A stretch of DNA of 64,000 nt from Myroides phaeus. GTDB lineage: Bacteria > Bacteroidota > Bacteroidia > Flavobacteriales > Flavobacteriaceae. The stretch spans positions 510,001 through 574,000 of the forward strand of contig NZ_CP047050.1 of the NCBI RefSeq assembly GCF_009799805.1, read 5' to 3'. The notes below the pieces were generated by a model. It did no database searches, was not told the origin of the DNA, and saw nothing but the letters and a program-made list of their open reading frames with translations. This document shows positions 54,166-64,000 of this stretch, piece by piece. Positions within the stretch are counted from its first letter, which is position 1; every line of letters starts with the position of its first letter. The position numbers and the translations under genes are program-made.

Positions 54166-55449
54166 ATGGAAAACCTTCAAGTTATAAAACAACGCTTCGA
54201 AATTATCGGAAACGATATTAAGCTAAACCGTGCGTTAGAAAAGGCTATTCAAGTAGCTCCTACTGACATTTCGGTTTTAGTGACAGGAGAAAGCGGGGTT
54301 GGTAAAGAGAGTATCCCTAAAATCATACATTCATTATCACACAGAAAACACGGTAAATATATTGCCGTAAACTGTGGAGCTATTCCAGAAGGTACAATTG
54401 ACAGTGAATTATTCGGACATGAAAAAGGTGCTTTTACGGGAGCTATTGGCTCTCGTGAAGGTTACTTTGAAGAAGCTGATGGAGGAACTATTTTTTTAGA
54501 TGAAGTTGGAGAGTTACCTCTAACAACACAGGTAAGATTATTACGTGTACTTGAAAATGGTGAATTTATTAAAGTTGGTTCTTCTAAAGTTCAAAAATCT
54601 GACATCCGTATTATCGCTGCTACGAATGTTAACATGATGGAAGCTATTGACAAGGGAAAATTTAGAGAAGATTTGTATTACCGTTTAAGTACGGTAGAAA
54701 TAAACCTTCCTCCTCTTCGCGAAAGAGGTGAAGATATTCATCTAATCTTTAGAAAATTTGCTTCTGACTTCTCGCATAAATATAAAATGCCTCCTATCAA
54801 ACTTGAACCGGAAGCTGCTAATTATTTAATGAGATACCGCTGGGACGGAAATATTCGTCAATTGCGAAATGTAGCTGAACAAATATCTGTATTGGAGACA
54901 AATAGAATTATTACGCTACCTGTTCTTCAAACTTATCTACCGAATCACGACAGACAATTACCGTCTTTAGTGAATACTAAAAAAGCAGATTCTGATTTTA
55001 GTAGTGAAAGAGAAATTTTGTATAAAGTACTTTTTGATATGAAAGGAGATCTTACGGATCTTAAAAAACTAACTTTGGAGTTATTACAGAACGACAAGGG
55101 ACAAGTTCAAGAATCAAATAAGAATTTAATTCAACGTATCTACGGCCAAAAAAATAATGAAATTCAAGATATACAAACAGCTCCTACGAGCAGTTTTAAT
55201 ATCTTACCAATGGAGAATCATCAAACACAAAACAATTCTTTTCATGAACATGTTGATGATGATGAAGACGACAACAATTATCTTTTAGCTGAAACGGTAG
55301 AGGATATTCCTTTAAATTTAGTTGATCAAGAGTTAGAGTTGATTAAAAAAGCATTGGAAAGAAACAAAGGTAAAAGAAAAGCTGCCGCAGAAGAACTGGG
55401 AATCTCTGAAAGAACACTATATAGAAAAATCAAGCAATACAACCTATAA
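54166..55449 (+). CDS. Sigma-54-dependent transcriptional activator without sensor domain
   Basis: A 427-residue AAA+ activator. It begins almost directly with the ATPase domain: Walker A GESGVGKES (41-49), the sigma-54 loop GAFTGA (88-93), Walker B GGTIFLDEVGE (about 106-116), and the arginine-rich block near RWDGNIRQLRNVAEQ. The C-terminus has a Fis-type helix-turn-helix (about 388-427: KRKAAAEELGISERTLYRKI). A low-complexity, acidic linker lies between (about 265-375). There is no receiver, PAS or GAF domain, so its activity must be set by expression or by a partner. It is co-transcribed with miaB and lptE. Confidence 0.93.
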   Translation: MENLQVIKQRFEIIGNDIKLNRALEKAIQVAPTDISVLVTGESGVGKESIPKIIHSLSHRKHGKYIAVNCGAIPEGTIDSELFGHEKGAFTGAIGSREGYFEEADGGTIFLDEVGELPLTTQVRLLRVLENGEFIKVGSSKVQKSDIRIIAATNVNMMEAIDKGKFREDLYYRLSTVEINLPPLRERGEDIHLIFRKFASDFSHKYKMPPIKLEPEAANYLMRYRWDGNIRQLRNVAEQISVLETNRIITLPVLQTYLPNHDRQLPSLVNTKKADSDFSSEREILYKVLFDMKGDLTDLKKLTLELLQNDKGQVQESNKNLIQRIYGQKNNEIQDIQTAPTSSFNILPMENHQTQNNSFHEHVDDDEDDNNYLLAETVEDIPLNLVDQELELIKKALERNKGKRKAAAEELGISERTLYRKIKQYNL

Positions 55450-55451
55450 TT

Positions 55452-55955
55452 ATGAAAATCAAATACTTATTTTCTATTTTACTATGTTCTATAGTACTTC
55501 ATAGTTGTAAATATTATAACTTTACTGGTACTGGTAAAATAGATGCTAATACGTTTCAGGTTAATACGTTTCAGAATAATGCAAGTTTAGTAGAACCGGG
55601 AATTGACAGAACATTTACAATGGCGTTGCAAGATTTGATTCAGAATCAAACAAGCTTAAGCTTAACTAATAATGATGGTGATCTAATCTATGAAGGTGAA
55701 ATTGTAGATTACAGAATTAGCCCAATGACTGCAACAGCAGATCAAAGAGCTGCACAAAACCGTTTGTATATTGCAATCAATGTTCGTTTCTTTAACAAGA
55801 ATAAACCAGAGGATGACTTCGAAAAAAGATTCTCTTTCTACTATGACTATGATGCTAACGTTCAATTAATGGGCGCAAGTTTAAGTACTGCTCTTGATGC
55901 TATTTATGAAAGAATAACACAAGACGTATTCAATGAATCTTTAGCTAAGTGGTAA
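55452..55955 (+). CDS. lptE: LPS assembly lipoprotein LptE
   Basis: A 167-residue lipoprotein of the LptE family, the plug partner of LptD in lipopolysaccharide insertion. The signal peptide ends in LHSC (Cys19). The LptE pattern is visible: the start YYNFTGTGKID, a helix RTFTMALQDLIQNQTSLSL, strands GDLIYEGEIVDYRISP and NRLYIAINVRFFN, and the final helix ALDAIYERITQDVFNESLAKW. It begins 2 bases after the activator gene. Confidence 0.88.
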   Translation: MKIKYLFSILLCSIVLHSCKYYNFTGTGKIDANTFQVNTFQNNASLVEPGIDRTFTMALQDLIQNQTSLSLTNNDGDLIYEGEIVDYRISPMTATADQRAAQNRLYIAINVRFFNKNKPEDDFEKRFSFYYDYDANVQLMGASLSTALDAIYERITQDVFNESLAKW

Positions 55956-55974
55956 TTTAAAAATTTTAGAACTC

Positions 55975-56955
55975 GTGAATTTAGATAACTTAGATATATT
56001 GTTGCACAAGCCTGAAAGCATTGCTGCTAATGACGCAAGTGAACTAAAAGATATACTTCACGACTACCCTTATTTTCAGTCGGTAAGAAGTTTATATCTT
56101 AAAAGTCTCTTTTTGCAAAAAAGTAGTGATTACAATCAAGCGCTAAAAAAAACAGCTGCATATACCTTAGACCGGGATATACTTTTTGAGTTTATCATTT
56201 CACCTGATTTTGTTAGTTATAAGCCTATTGATCTACTAAGTGAAATAGCTGATATACCACAAGAAGAAACAGAAGATCAAAGTATAGAAGAGGAAGTATT
56301 ACCAAATACTCCTAAAGAAACTTCTACGGCTATTAAAAGCTTACTTCAATCAATAACACTTCTTGAAAACGAAAAGGAGGAAGAACAAGAGAGTGTACAA
56401 GTAGAAGAACAACAGTTGATAGAGGAAAATATTATAGACGAGACAACTTGTATAGAAACACCAGAACAGTCTGAAGTGATAGAAATACAGGAAAATATTG
56501 ATGAAAAAGAGAATCATCAAAAATTAGAAGAAAAATTAGAAATAGGAAAACCACTTGCTTTCTCTGAGAGTGAGAAATTCTCATTCCAAGAGTGGTTGCA
56601 ATTAGCCAAAGTTAAGCCTATTGATAGAGAAAAAGAGGATGTTTTAACAGATCCTGAGGTAATAATTGATACCGATAAGCAAAAAAAATTAGATTTAATA
56701 GATAAATTTATCGAAACAAATCCTAAAATTTTGCCAACAAAAAAACCTACCTCAGCCCCTGTAAACATTGAGAACTCAGTACAAGAGAACAATAGTTTAA
56801 TGACTGAAACATTAGCAAAGATTTACTTAGAGCAAAAAAAATATCAAAAAGCAATACAAGCTTATGAGATATTAATTTTGAAATATCCAGAAAAAAGTAG
56901 TTTCTTTGCAGACCAAATATTAGATATAAAAGCGTTACAACAACATAATAGTTAA
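55975..56955 (+). CDS. Tetratricopeptide-repeat protein
   Basis: A 326-residue protein, probably starting at GTG 55975 (MNLDNLDILLHKPE). No signal peptide is seen. The N-terminal part (about 1-100) is helical; the middle (about 95-195) is strongly acidic and rich in Glu; the C-terminus has at least one TPR-like helix pair (about 273-310: ETLAKIYLEQKKYQKAIQAYEILILKYP). Its function is unknown. It lies between lptE and secG, an arrangement that suggests envelope biogenesis, but that is an inference. Confidence 0.75.
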   Translation: MNLDNLDILLHKPESIAANDASELKDILHDYPYFQSVRSLYLKSLFLQKSSDYNQALKKTAAYTLDRDILFEFIISPDFVSYKPIDLLSEIADIPQEETEDQSIEEEVLPNTPKETSTAIKSLLQSITLLENEKEEEQESVQVEEQQLIEENIIDETTCIETPEQSEVIEIQENIDEKENHQKLEEKLEIGKPLAFSESEKFSFQEWLQLAKVKPIDREKEDVLTDPEVIIDTDKQKKLDLIDKFIETNPKILPTKKPTSAPVNIENSVQENNSLMTETLAKIYLEQKKYQKAIQAYEILILKYPEKSSFFADQILDIKALQQHNS

Positions 56956-56960
56956 TCACC

Positions 56961-57320
56961 ATGAACACATTTACAATATTTTTAGTATTAATCGCCATTG
57001 TATGTTTTTTACTTATCGTAGTAATTATGGTACAGAATCCAAAAGGAGGAGGTTTAGATTCATCTTTCGGAGGATCTACAGTAGTTGGTGGTGTTAAAAA
57101 TACAAACGATTTCTTAGATAAAAGTACTTGGACTTTAGGTGCAGTATTAATTATCTTAATTTTATTATCTACTACTAGTTTTAGTGGAGGTGCTACAGGA
57201 GATTCTAAATTATTAGATCCAAATGCAGTTACAGCGCCATTAGCGCCAATCTCTCAAGAGAACGAAACACCGGCTGAACAACCAGTGACACCTACTCAAG
57301 AGACTGAAACTCAAGAATAA
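56961..57320 (+). CDS. secG: Preprotein translocase subunit SecG
   Basis: A 119-residue SecG, the small helper of the SecYEG channel. Two membrane helices (about 3-23 and 52-74) flank the conserved loop MVQNPKGGGLDSSFGGS. The C-terminal tail (about 75-119) is acidic and rich in Pro, Thr and Glu, longer than in E. coli. It is the last gene of the miaB operon and is followed by a strong terminator. Confidence 0.93.
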   Translation: MNTFTIFLVLIAIVCFLLIVVIMVQNPKGGGLDSSFGGSTVVGGVKNTNDFLDKSTWTLGAVLIILILLSTTSFSGGATGDSKLLDPNAVTAPLAPISQENETPAEQPVTPTQETETQE

Positions 57321-57343
57321 TAATTACATATTATTTATATATT

Positions 57344-57373
57344 AAAAATGCCAGCTGTCAAGCTGGCATTTTT
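57344..57373 (+). terminator. Terminator of the miaB-secG operon
   Basis: AAAAATGCCAGCT (57344-57356), GTCA loop, AGCTGGCATTTTT (57361-57373), then further T; a textbook intrinsic terminator 23 bases after secG. Confidence 0.95.
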
Positions 57374-57474
57374 TTTTGCTAAGAGTGTCACTTTTTTGCT
57401 TTGGCATACTTTATGACTATTTGTTATCTGTATTAATTAAAAATAATTAAATTCAATTTATAAACTATAAGACT

Positions 57475-57750
57475 ATGGCATTAAACATTAAACCACTTGC
57501 AGACAGAGTTCTTATTGAACCTCTACCAGCAGAAACTAAAACTGCTTCAGGTATATTCATTCCAGACACAGCAAAAGAAAAACCTCAAAGAGGTATTGTA
57601 GTTGCAGCAGGAAACGGAACTAAAGATCACGAGATGACTGTAAAAGTAGGCGATACTGTTCTTTATGGGAAATATGCTGGAACGGAATTAAAGTTTGAAG
57701 GTAAAGATTACCTTATCATGCGTGAAGACGACATTCTTGCAATTGTTTAA
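57475..57750 (+). CDS. groES: Co-chaperonin GroES
   Basis: A 91-residue GroES. The family start [16 protein letters not shown], the mobile loop [18 protein letters not shown], and the dome segment are all present; the end is REDDILAIV. It caps the GroEL cage. It is the first gene of the groES-groEL pair, 38 bases apart. No CIRCE-type inverted repeat is visible upstream, in keeping with Bacteroidota heat-shock genes. Confidence 0.98.
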   Translation: MALNIKPLADRVLIEPLPAETKTASGIFIPDTAKEKPQRGIVVAAGNGTKDHEMTVKVGDTVLYGKYAGTELKFEGKDYLIMREDDILAIV

Positions 57751-57773
57751 AAAATTGAATCATTAACAACTAA

Positions 57774-59417
<1,644 letters not shown>

Positions 59418-59433
59418 TAAACATCTCGTCTGA

Positions 59434-59475
59434 AAAAACAAAGGGGTTGTCTTATTGGACAACCCCTTTGTTTTT
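59434..59475 (+). terminator. Terminator of groES-groEL
   Basis: AAAAACAAAGGGGTTGTC (59434-59451) and GACAACCCCTTTGTTTTT (59458-59475) form a perfect 18-bp stem with a 6-base loop, 16 bases past groEL. Confidence 0.95.
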
Positions 59476-59516
59476 CAATGTTTTTTTTATCTGTATAAGA
59501 AACTTTATACAAAAAG

Positions 59517-59548
59517 AAAGGCTGCTCTATCGTGATAGAACAGCCTTT
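59517..59548 (-). terminator. Terminator of rpe
   Basis: AAAGGCTG (59517-59524) pairs with CAGCCTTT (59541-59548), extended inward by CTATC/GATAG with one mismatch. On the minus strand it is followed by TCTTTTT. It is 21 bases past the rpe stop. Confidence 0.85.
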
Positions 59549-59569
59549 TTTATATTTATAAAAGGAATA

Positions 59570-60229
59570 CTATTTAGTAATCTCTTTTAATTCTGCTATT
59601 GTTGCTGTAGGATTCTCTGATTTAAATACGAAACTTCCTGCTACTAATGCGTCTGCTCCAGCATCTACTAAAGCTTTTGCATTTTTGCTTGTTACTCCTC
59701 CATCAATTTCAATGATTGTAGAAGCTCCTTTTGCCTCAATCATTACTTTTACCTTGCGTACCTTATCATAAGTGTTTTCAATAAAACTTTGTCCTCCAAA
59801 ACCAGGATTAACACTCATAATCAACACTAAGTCTAAATCTTGTATTACATCTTCTAATACATTTACATTCGTATGTGGATTTAACGCCACTCCTGCCTTC
59901 ATTCCTTCAGCTTTTATAGCTTGAATTGTTCTGTGTAAATGTGTACACGCTTCATAGTGCACTGTCAAGATATCAGTTCCTAAATCTTTAAATGTTTTGA
60001 TATAACGATCAGGATCAACAATCATTAAATGTACGTCTAATGTTTTTTTAGCGTGTTTATTAATAGCATCTAAAACAGGCATCCCATAAGAAATATTAGG
60101 AACAAATACTCCATCCATAATATCAATATGAAACCAATCTGCCTCACTATTATTAATCATTTCAACGTCGCGTTGTAAATTTCCAAAATCAGCCGCTAAT
60201 ACAGACGGCGCAATAATTGTGTTTTTCAT
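59570..60229 (-). CDS. rpe: Ribulose-phosphate 3-epimerase
   Basis: A 219-residue TIM-barrel enzyme of the pentose phosphate pathway that interconverts ribulose-5-phosphate and xylulose-5-phosphate. Landmarks: IAPSVLAADFGNLQ, DWFHIDIMDGVFVPNISYG (metal-binding His and Asp), LDVHLMI, SVNPGFGGQSFI and IEIDGGVTSKNA. The open frame extends upstream to 60274, but the ATG at 60229 (MKNTIIAPSVL) is the right start: the extra 15 residues would be read across the -7 box of rpe and into the lipB terminator. Confidence 0.97.
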   Translation of the reverse strand: MKNTIIAPSVLAADFGNLQRDVEMINNSEADWFHIDIMDGVFVPNISYGMPVLDAINKHAKKTLDVHLMIVDPDRYIKTFKDLGTDILTVHYEACTHLHRTIQAIKAEGMKAGVALNPHTNVNVLEDVIQDLDLVLIMSVNPGFGGQSFIENTYDKVRKVKVMIEAKGASTIIEIDGGVTSKNAKALVDAGADALVAGSFVFKSENPTATIAELKEITK

Positions 60230-60247
60230 TATATTGTGTTGTTTGTA

Positions 60248-60255
60248 CAAAGATA
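60248..60255 (-). promoter_or_regulatory. -7 promoter element of rpe (TATCTTTG)
   Basis: On the minus strand TATCTTTG fits the consensus, 18 bases before the rpe start and directly after the lipB terminator. Confidence 0.5.
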
Positions 60256-60259
60256 AAAA

Positions 60260-60289
60260 AAAACCTAACAGCACACGCCATTAGGTTTT
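60260..60289 (-). terminator. Terminator of lipB
   Basis: AAAACCTAA (60260-60268) and TTAGGTTTT (60281-60289) form a 9-bp stem with a 12-base loop, followed on the minus strand by a T-run. It is 16 bases after the lipB stop. Confidence 0.8.
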
Positions 60290-60305
60290 CTTATGTTGTT
60301 TTCAA

Positions 60306-61013
60306 TTACTCAGCGACAACAACTGTTGCTTCAAATAATTCAGAAAAATATTTTATAATCTTATTTCTTATTTCATCTTCATCTACGTAATCAACTCCAA
60401 GTTCAACATTCAAAGAAGTAACTCCTTTTCCTTTGATTCCACAAGGAATGATATTGTCAAAATAACCAAGGTCTGAATTTACATTTAATGCAAATCCGTG
60501 CATAGTTACCCAACGTGATGCTCTAACTCCCATTGCACATATTTTACGCGGAAATGGCGTTCCTACTCCAAGCCACACACCTGTTTCTCCTTCACTTCTA
60601 CCTGCTTCAATTCCGTAATCCTTTAAAACTAAAATAATAGTCTCCTCTAATAAACGAAGGTATTTATGAATATCTGTAAAGAAGTTTTCTAAATCAATAA
60701 TTGGGTATCCAACTATCTGACCTGGCCCGTGATAAGTAATATCTCCACCTCTATTAATTTTATAAAAAGTAGCTCCTTTTGCTTTTAATTGCTCATCATT
60801 CAAAAGCATATTGTGAACATCTCCACTCTTTCCTAACGTATAAACGTGAGGGTGCTCTACAAAAATAAAATAGTTATCAGTAGGTTCTGTAGCTTCTTCT
60901 CTTCTATTCTTAACTTTTGTAGCTAATATAGATTGAAAAATCTCTTCTTGGTAGTCCCAAGTATCTTTATAATCCTTTTCGCCTAAATCAATAAGCTTAA
61001 CTGTTTTGTTCAT
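60306..61013 (-). CDS. lipB: Octanoyltransferase LipB
   Basis: A 235-residue enzyme that moves the octanoyl group from acyl carrier protein to lipoyl domains. The conserved RGGDITYHGPGQIVGYPI block (about 88-105), the catalytic Lys157 in KICAMGVRASRWVTMHG, and Cys191 in IIPCGIKGKGVTSL are all present. Length is a little above the E. coli enzyme. It starts 12 bases after the YqaE/Pmp3-type gene, so the two are likely one transcript. Confidence 0.95.
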   Translation of the reverse strand: MNKTVKLIDLGEKDYKDTWDYQEEIFQSILATKVKNRREEATEPTDNYFIFVEHPHVYTLGKSGDVHNMLLNDEQLKAKGATFYKINRGGDITYHGPGQIVGYPIIDLENFFTDIHKYLRLLEETIILVLKDYGIEAGRSEGETGVWLGVGTPFPRKICAMGVRASRWVTMHGFALNVNSDLGYFDNIIPCGIKGKGVTSLNVELGVDYVDEDEIRNKIIKYFSELFEATVVVAE

Positions 61014-61025
61014 TTCACTAAATTC

Positions 61026-61190
61026 TTAGTTATTATATTTTGGATTGTTCAATATTACTAAAGCTCCAATTACACCAGGAACCCACCCCATCAGGGTTAA
61101 TAGCAAAACAATCAATATAGACCCACATCCTTTATCATATACAGCTAAAGGTGGTAAAAAAATCGATAATAATACGCGCCAAAAACTCAT
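61026..61190 (-). CDS. YqaE/Pmp3 family membrane protein
   Basis: A 54-residue hydrophobic protein with two membrane helices (about 4-20 and 25-46) and the family signature FLPPLAVYDKGCGS (about 11-24), seen in YqaE of bacteria and Pmp3 of yeast and plants. Related proteins affect membrane potential or salt tolerance; no role is proven here. The open frame extends to 61235, but MSFWRVLLSIFLPP at 61190 is the family start. It lies 12 bases upstream of lipB. Confidence 0.9.
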   Translation of the reverse strand: MSFWRVLLSIFLPPLAVYDKGCGSILIVLLLTLMGWVPGVIGALVILNNPKYNN

Positions 61191-61346
61191 TTCTAATTGA
61201 TTAAAAGTTATACAAATTTCGTGATTTTTTATCACATAAAGTCATCTGCCCCAAAATTTGATTGCTTGTTTCTTTAAAACAAGCATTTAAAAGCAAAATA
61301 ATGCGTTTTAAGACTCTTAGTAATTGTCGCATTTTCAAAGATTGGC

Positions 61347-61355
61347 TATATTTGC
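61347..61355 (+). promoter_or_regulatory. -7 promoter element of lysS (TATATTTGC)
   Basis: TATATTTGC is a perfect match, 25 bases before the lysS start. ATTG about 20 bases upstream (61323-61326) can serve as the -33 box. Confidence 0.7.
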
Positions 61356-61380
61356 CTTTTAAAATTAATTCACAATTATT

Positions 61381-63081
61381 ATGCAACTTTCAGAACAAGA
61401 AATCATAAGAAGAGAAAAGCTGAGTAAATTACAAGAGCTTGGTGTAAATCCCTATCCTGCAAACCTATTCCCTGTGGATCATACGTCTAAGCAGATAAAG
61501 AACGATTTTGAAGAAGGTAAGAAGGTAGTTGTGGCTGGAAGACTTATGTCTTCAAGAATTCAAGGAAAGGCTTCTTTTGCTACTATTCAAGATAGTGAAG
61601 GAAAAATCCAATTGTACATTAACAGAGATGAACTTTGTCCTGGAGAAGATAAAACTTTATATAACGAGATTTATAAAAAGTTAATCGACTTAGGTGATAT
61701 TATAGGAATTGAAGGAGAGTTATTCACTACGCAAGTTGGTGAAAAAACAGTACGTGTTAAAAACTTATCTTTATTAAGTAAGTCTTTACGCCCTCTTCCT
61801 CTTCCAAAAACAGATGCTGAAGGAAATACTTTCGATGCTTTTACTGATCCAGAATTGCGTTACAGAATGCGTTATGTTGATTTAGTGGTTAATCCATTAA
61901 ACAAAGATATTTTCGTAAAACGTACTAAATTATTTAGTGCAATGCGTAATTTCTTTAACGATTCTGGTTATATGGAAGTAGAAACTCCTGTATTACAGTC
62001 TATCCCTGGTGGAGCTGCTGCTCGTCCATTTATTACACACCACAATGCTTTAGATATTCCATTATACTTGAGAATTGCTAATGAATTGTACTTAAAACGT
62101 TTAATCGTTGGTGGTTTTGACGGAGTTTACGAATTCTCTAAAAACTTCCGTAATGAAGGTATGGACAGAACGCACAACCCAGAGTTTACTGCAATGGAAA
62201 TTTACGTTGCTTATAAAGACTATAACTGGATGATGGACTTCACTGAACGTTTATTAGAACATTGTGCTATTGCTGTTAATGGTACGACAGAAGCTACTTT
62301 CGGAGAACATGCTATCAACTTTAAAGCTCCTTACAAACGTATCACAATGGCAGACTCTATTAAAGAGTTTACAGGTTTTGATATCACAGGTAAATCAGAA
62401 GACGAAATTCGTCAAGCTGCTTTAGGTATGGGTATTCCTGTTGATGAAACTATGGGGAAAGGAAAACTTATTGATGAAATCTTTGGTGAGAAATGTGAGG
62501 GTAACTACATCCAACCTACTTTCATTACTGATTATCCAAAAGAGATGTCTCCTTTAACTAAAGCTCATAGAGATAATCCTGAGCTTACTGAGCGTTTCGA
62601 ATTAATGGTTTGTGGTAAAGAGATTGCTAATGCTTACTCTGAGTTAAATGATCCTATCGATCAAAGAGAGCGTTTTGAAGCACAAATGGACTTAGCTGAT
62701 CGTGGAGATGATGAAGCTATGTTTATTGACCAAGACTTCTTACGTGCATTAGAATATGGTATGCCTCCTACATCTGGTTTAGGTATTGGTATGGACAGAT
62801 TAATTATGTTCTTAACTAATAACGCATCTATCCAAGAAGTTCTTTTCTTCCCTCAAATGAGACCAGAGAAAACTGCTCCTACTGTAGAGTTAACAGATGA
62901 AGAAAAAATCATTGTTCAAATTCTTGAGAATAATGAAAACAAAGTAGAAATTGCTTCTCTTAAAGAGCAAGCTGCTTTAAGTGGTAAGAAATGGGATAAG
63001 GCAATGAAAGGTCTTGCTGCTCATAACTTAACAAAAGTAGTTACTGAAGATGACAAAAAATTCGTAGTGTACCAACACTAA
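61381..63081 (+). CDS. lysS: Lysine--tRNA ligase (class II) with C-terminal extension
   Basis: A 566-residue class II lysyl-tRNA synthetase. The N-terminal OB fold (about 50-150) binds the anticodon. The catalytic core shows motif 2 ([21 protein letters not shown], about 257-277) and motif 3 ([15 protein letters not shown], about 466-480). It is about 60 residues longer than the E. coli enzyme: residues about 500-566 form an added helix-rich, winged-helix-like domain ([36 protein letters not shown]). Such extensions are common in Bacteroidota. The gene is monocistronic with a strong terminator. Confidence 0.97.
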   Translation: MQLSEQEIIRREKLSKLQELGVNPYPANLFPVDHTSKQIKNDFEEGKKVVVAGRLMSSRIQGKASFATIQDSEGKIQLYINRDELCPGEDKTLYNEIYKKLIDLGDIIGIEGELFTTQVGEKTVRVKNLSLLSKSLRPLPLPKTDAEGNTFDAFTDPELRYRMRYVDLVVNPLNKDIFVKRTKLFSAMRNFFNDSGYMEVETPVLQSIPGGAAARPFITHHNALDIPLYLRIANELYLKRLIVGGFDGVYEFSKNFRNEGMDRTHNPEFTAMEIYVAYKDYNWMMDFTERLLEHCAIAVNGTTEATFGEHAINFKAPYKRITMADSIKEFTGFDITGKSEDEIRQAALGMGIPVDETMGKGKLIDEIFGEKCEGNYIQPTFITDYPKEMSPLTKAHRDNPELTERFELMVCGKEIANAYSELNDPIDQRERFEAQMDLADRGDDEAMFIDQDFLRALEYGMPPTSGLGIGMDRLIMFLTNNASIQEVLFFPQMRPEKTAPTVELTDEEKIIVQILENNENKVEIASLKEQAALSGKKWDKAMKGLAAHNLTKVVTEDDKKFVVYQH

Positions 63082-63090
63082 TCAAATACA

Positions 63091-63118
63091 AACAAAGGGG
63101 CTTTAAAGCCCCTTTGTT
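63091..63118. terminator. Bidirectional terminator between lysS and cytochrome c peroxidase gene
   Basis: A perfect 28-base palindrome, AACAAAGGGGCTTT and its inverse with no loop bases between. It ends both the plus-strand lysS and the minus-strand peroxidase gene. Confidence 0.92.
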
Positions 63119-63132
63119 ATTTTTATATCTCT

Positions 63133-64000
63133 TTATAAATTCAAATTATTGATAAACTCAAAGTCCGTCAATGTTTGTAAAAATGCTATAATAGCTCTTT
63201 GTTCTTCTTTAGATAACAGTATCCCCACTTTTCCATTGTTACTTTTTAATAATGGATCTAAAGTTTCACTATCTTCTACTCCATTCACATAAAAATTAAG
63301 CACTTCATCAAGTGTTTCAAATCGCCCATCATGCATATAAGGAGCTGTAAGTGCAACATTGCGCAGCGAGCTTACTTTAAACTTGCCTATATCTTCTGGT
63401 TCTCCTGATACATCAACTCTTCCTTGATCTTGTAATACAGGATCCCATGGTAATCCATTGTTTCTAAAACTGCTATCTGAGAATAAATCGGTACTATGAC
63501 AAGAAGCACAATTCTCTTTAAATAACGACAATCCCTTTTCTTCTAATACTGTTAAGTTACCACCAGCTTCTTTTCTAACGAACTTATCGTACTTAGAATT
63601 ACTAGACACTAATAAAGTCATATACTGTGCTAATGCTTTCATCATACTCGTAGAAGTCATTTTAGTATCATTATATGCCTTAGCAAACATAGCAATGTAT
63701 TCAGAATCTAAACGCAATTTCTGTAAAATGGTAGGCAATGTTTCACGCATTTCAACTTCATTGTGAATCGGTACAATTGGAACCATCTCTAAATTATTTG
63801 ATGCACCATCATAAAAGTATTCTTCAAAAAAAGCCATATTCTGAATAGCTGGAGCATTCCTCTTTCCTATCAGTCCATCTATTCCAATACTTAATGCCTT
63901 GCCTGCATCTGAAAACGCAAGTTCTCTTATATGACAAGAGGCACATGATATTGTATTATCTTCTGACAAACGTACATCATGAAATAACTTTTTACCTAAT
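63133..64000 (-). CDS. Di-haem cytochrome c peroxidase / MauG family protein (partial)
   Basis: The C-terminal part (about 289 residues) of a periplasmic di-haem protein; the frame runs to base 64000, so its start is outside the window. The upstream residues LGKKLFHDVRLSEDNTIS and the motif CASCH (first haem) match the N-terminal haem domain, and ENCASCHSTDLFSDSSF is the second haem site. The distal block GKFKVSSLRNVALTAPYMHDG and FETLDEVLNFYVNG complete the CCP/MauG fold. It would reduce hydrogen peroxide in the periplasm with electrons from cytochrome c. A TTG at 63967-63969 could be read as a start but is internal. Confidence 0.93.
   Translation of the reverse strand, partial: LGKKLFHDVRLSEDNTISCASCHIRELAFSDAGKALSIGIDGLIGKRNAPAIQNMAFFEEYFYDGASNNLEMVPIVPIHNEVEMRETLPTILQKLRLDSEYIAMFAKAYNDTKMTSTSMMKALAQYMTLLVSSNSKYDKFVRKEAGGNLTVLEEKGLSLFKENCASCHSTDLFSDSSFRNNGLPWDPVLQDQGRVDVSGEPEDIGKFKVSSLRNVALTAPYMHDGRFETLDEVLNFYVNGVEDSETLDPLLKSNNGKVGILLSKEEQRAIIAFLQTLTDFEFINNLNL

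Noticed and set aside
57376..57474. Heat-shock operator (CIRCE) before groES
   Set aside because: No TTAGCACTC-type inverted repeat is present in the 99 bases between the secG terminator and groES.
61201..61386. Minus-strand frame of 61 codons between the YqaE gene and lysS
   Set aside because: It overlaps the lysS promoter and start and the YqaE leader; the product has no recognisable pattern.

Overview
The window comes from a low-GC member of the Bacteroidota, almost certainly the family Flavobacteriaceae. The evidence is a gldK-gldL-gldM-gldN gliding/type IX secretion cluster, three SusC/SusD outer-membrane pairs, promoters of the Bacteroidota type (TAnnTTTG at -7, TTG-like at -33), start codons set in AT-rich leaders without Shine-Dalgarno sequences, and flavobacterial lipoprotein signals (Cys followed by SSDD). 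A Myroides- or Flavobacterium-like organism fits, but the genus is an inference.

Layout. 1-13,871: three tandem minus-strand SusC/SusD transport loci with no accompanying enzymes; the middle SusC (5503-8707) is broken by two single-base losses. The three SusC genes share a leader motif (TACTAACTAAT) just before the start codon. 14,194-18,579: rnhB on the plus strand, then a minus-strand operon of a small HExxH membrane protein, an ACC-deaminase-like enzyme, a LysM glucosaminidase and hemL. 18,580-26,540: long-form urocanate hydratase, a DUF4136 lipoprotein, an Ig-like surface lipoprotein, a long-form aromatic amino acid hydroxylase, DUF4230 and GSCFA proteins. 26,601-37,814: alaS; a plus-strand operon of M23 peptidase, MerR regulator, LemA and two TPM-domain proteins; a TonB-dependent receptor-like barrel; der and era.

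37,815-40,260: four nearly identical initiator tRNA(fMet) genes, each with its own promoter and terminator, arranged as two pairs around a gene for a putative outer-membrane protein. 40,341-51,828: an ABC-F ATPase and an FAD oxidoreductase, then gldKLMN, then an arginase-fold protein that has lost its metal ligands, then topA. 51,829-52,691 is an 863-bp non-coding stretch with a palindromic repeat also found after rnhB. 52,692-57,373: operon of miaB, a sigma-54 activator lacking a sensor domain, lptE, a TPR protein and secG. Then groES-groEL, rpe, lipB with a small YqaE/Pmp3 protein, lysS with an added C-terminal domain, and the edge of a di-haem cytochrome c peroxidase.

Most of the window is core flavobacterial housekeeping. 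The functional threads are nutrient uptake through SusCD, amino-acid catabolism (histidine, phenylalanine), envelope biogenesis and secretion (lptE, secG, gldKLMN), and translation. I saw no CRISPR array, insertion sequence, prophage or defence island. The most unusual items are the duplicated initiator tRNA cassettes, the two-copy palindromic repeat, the shared SusC leader, the broken SusC and the metal-site-degenerate arginase-fold protein.
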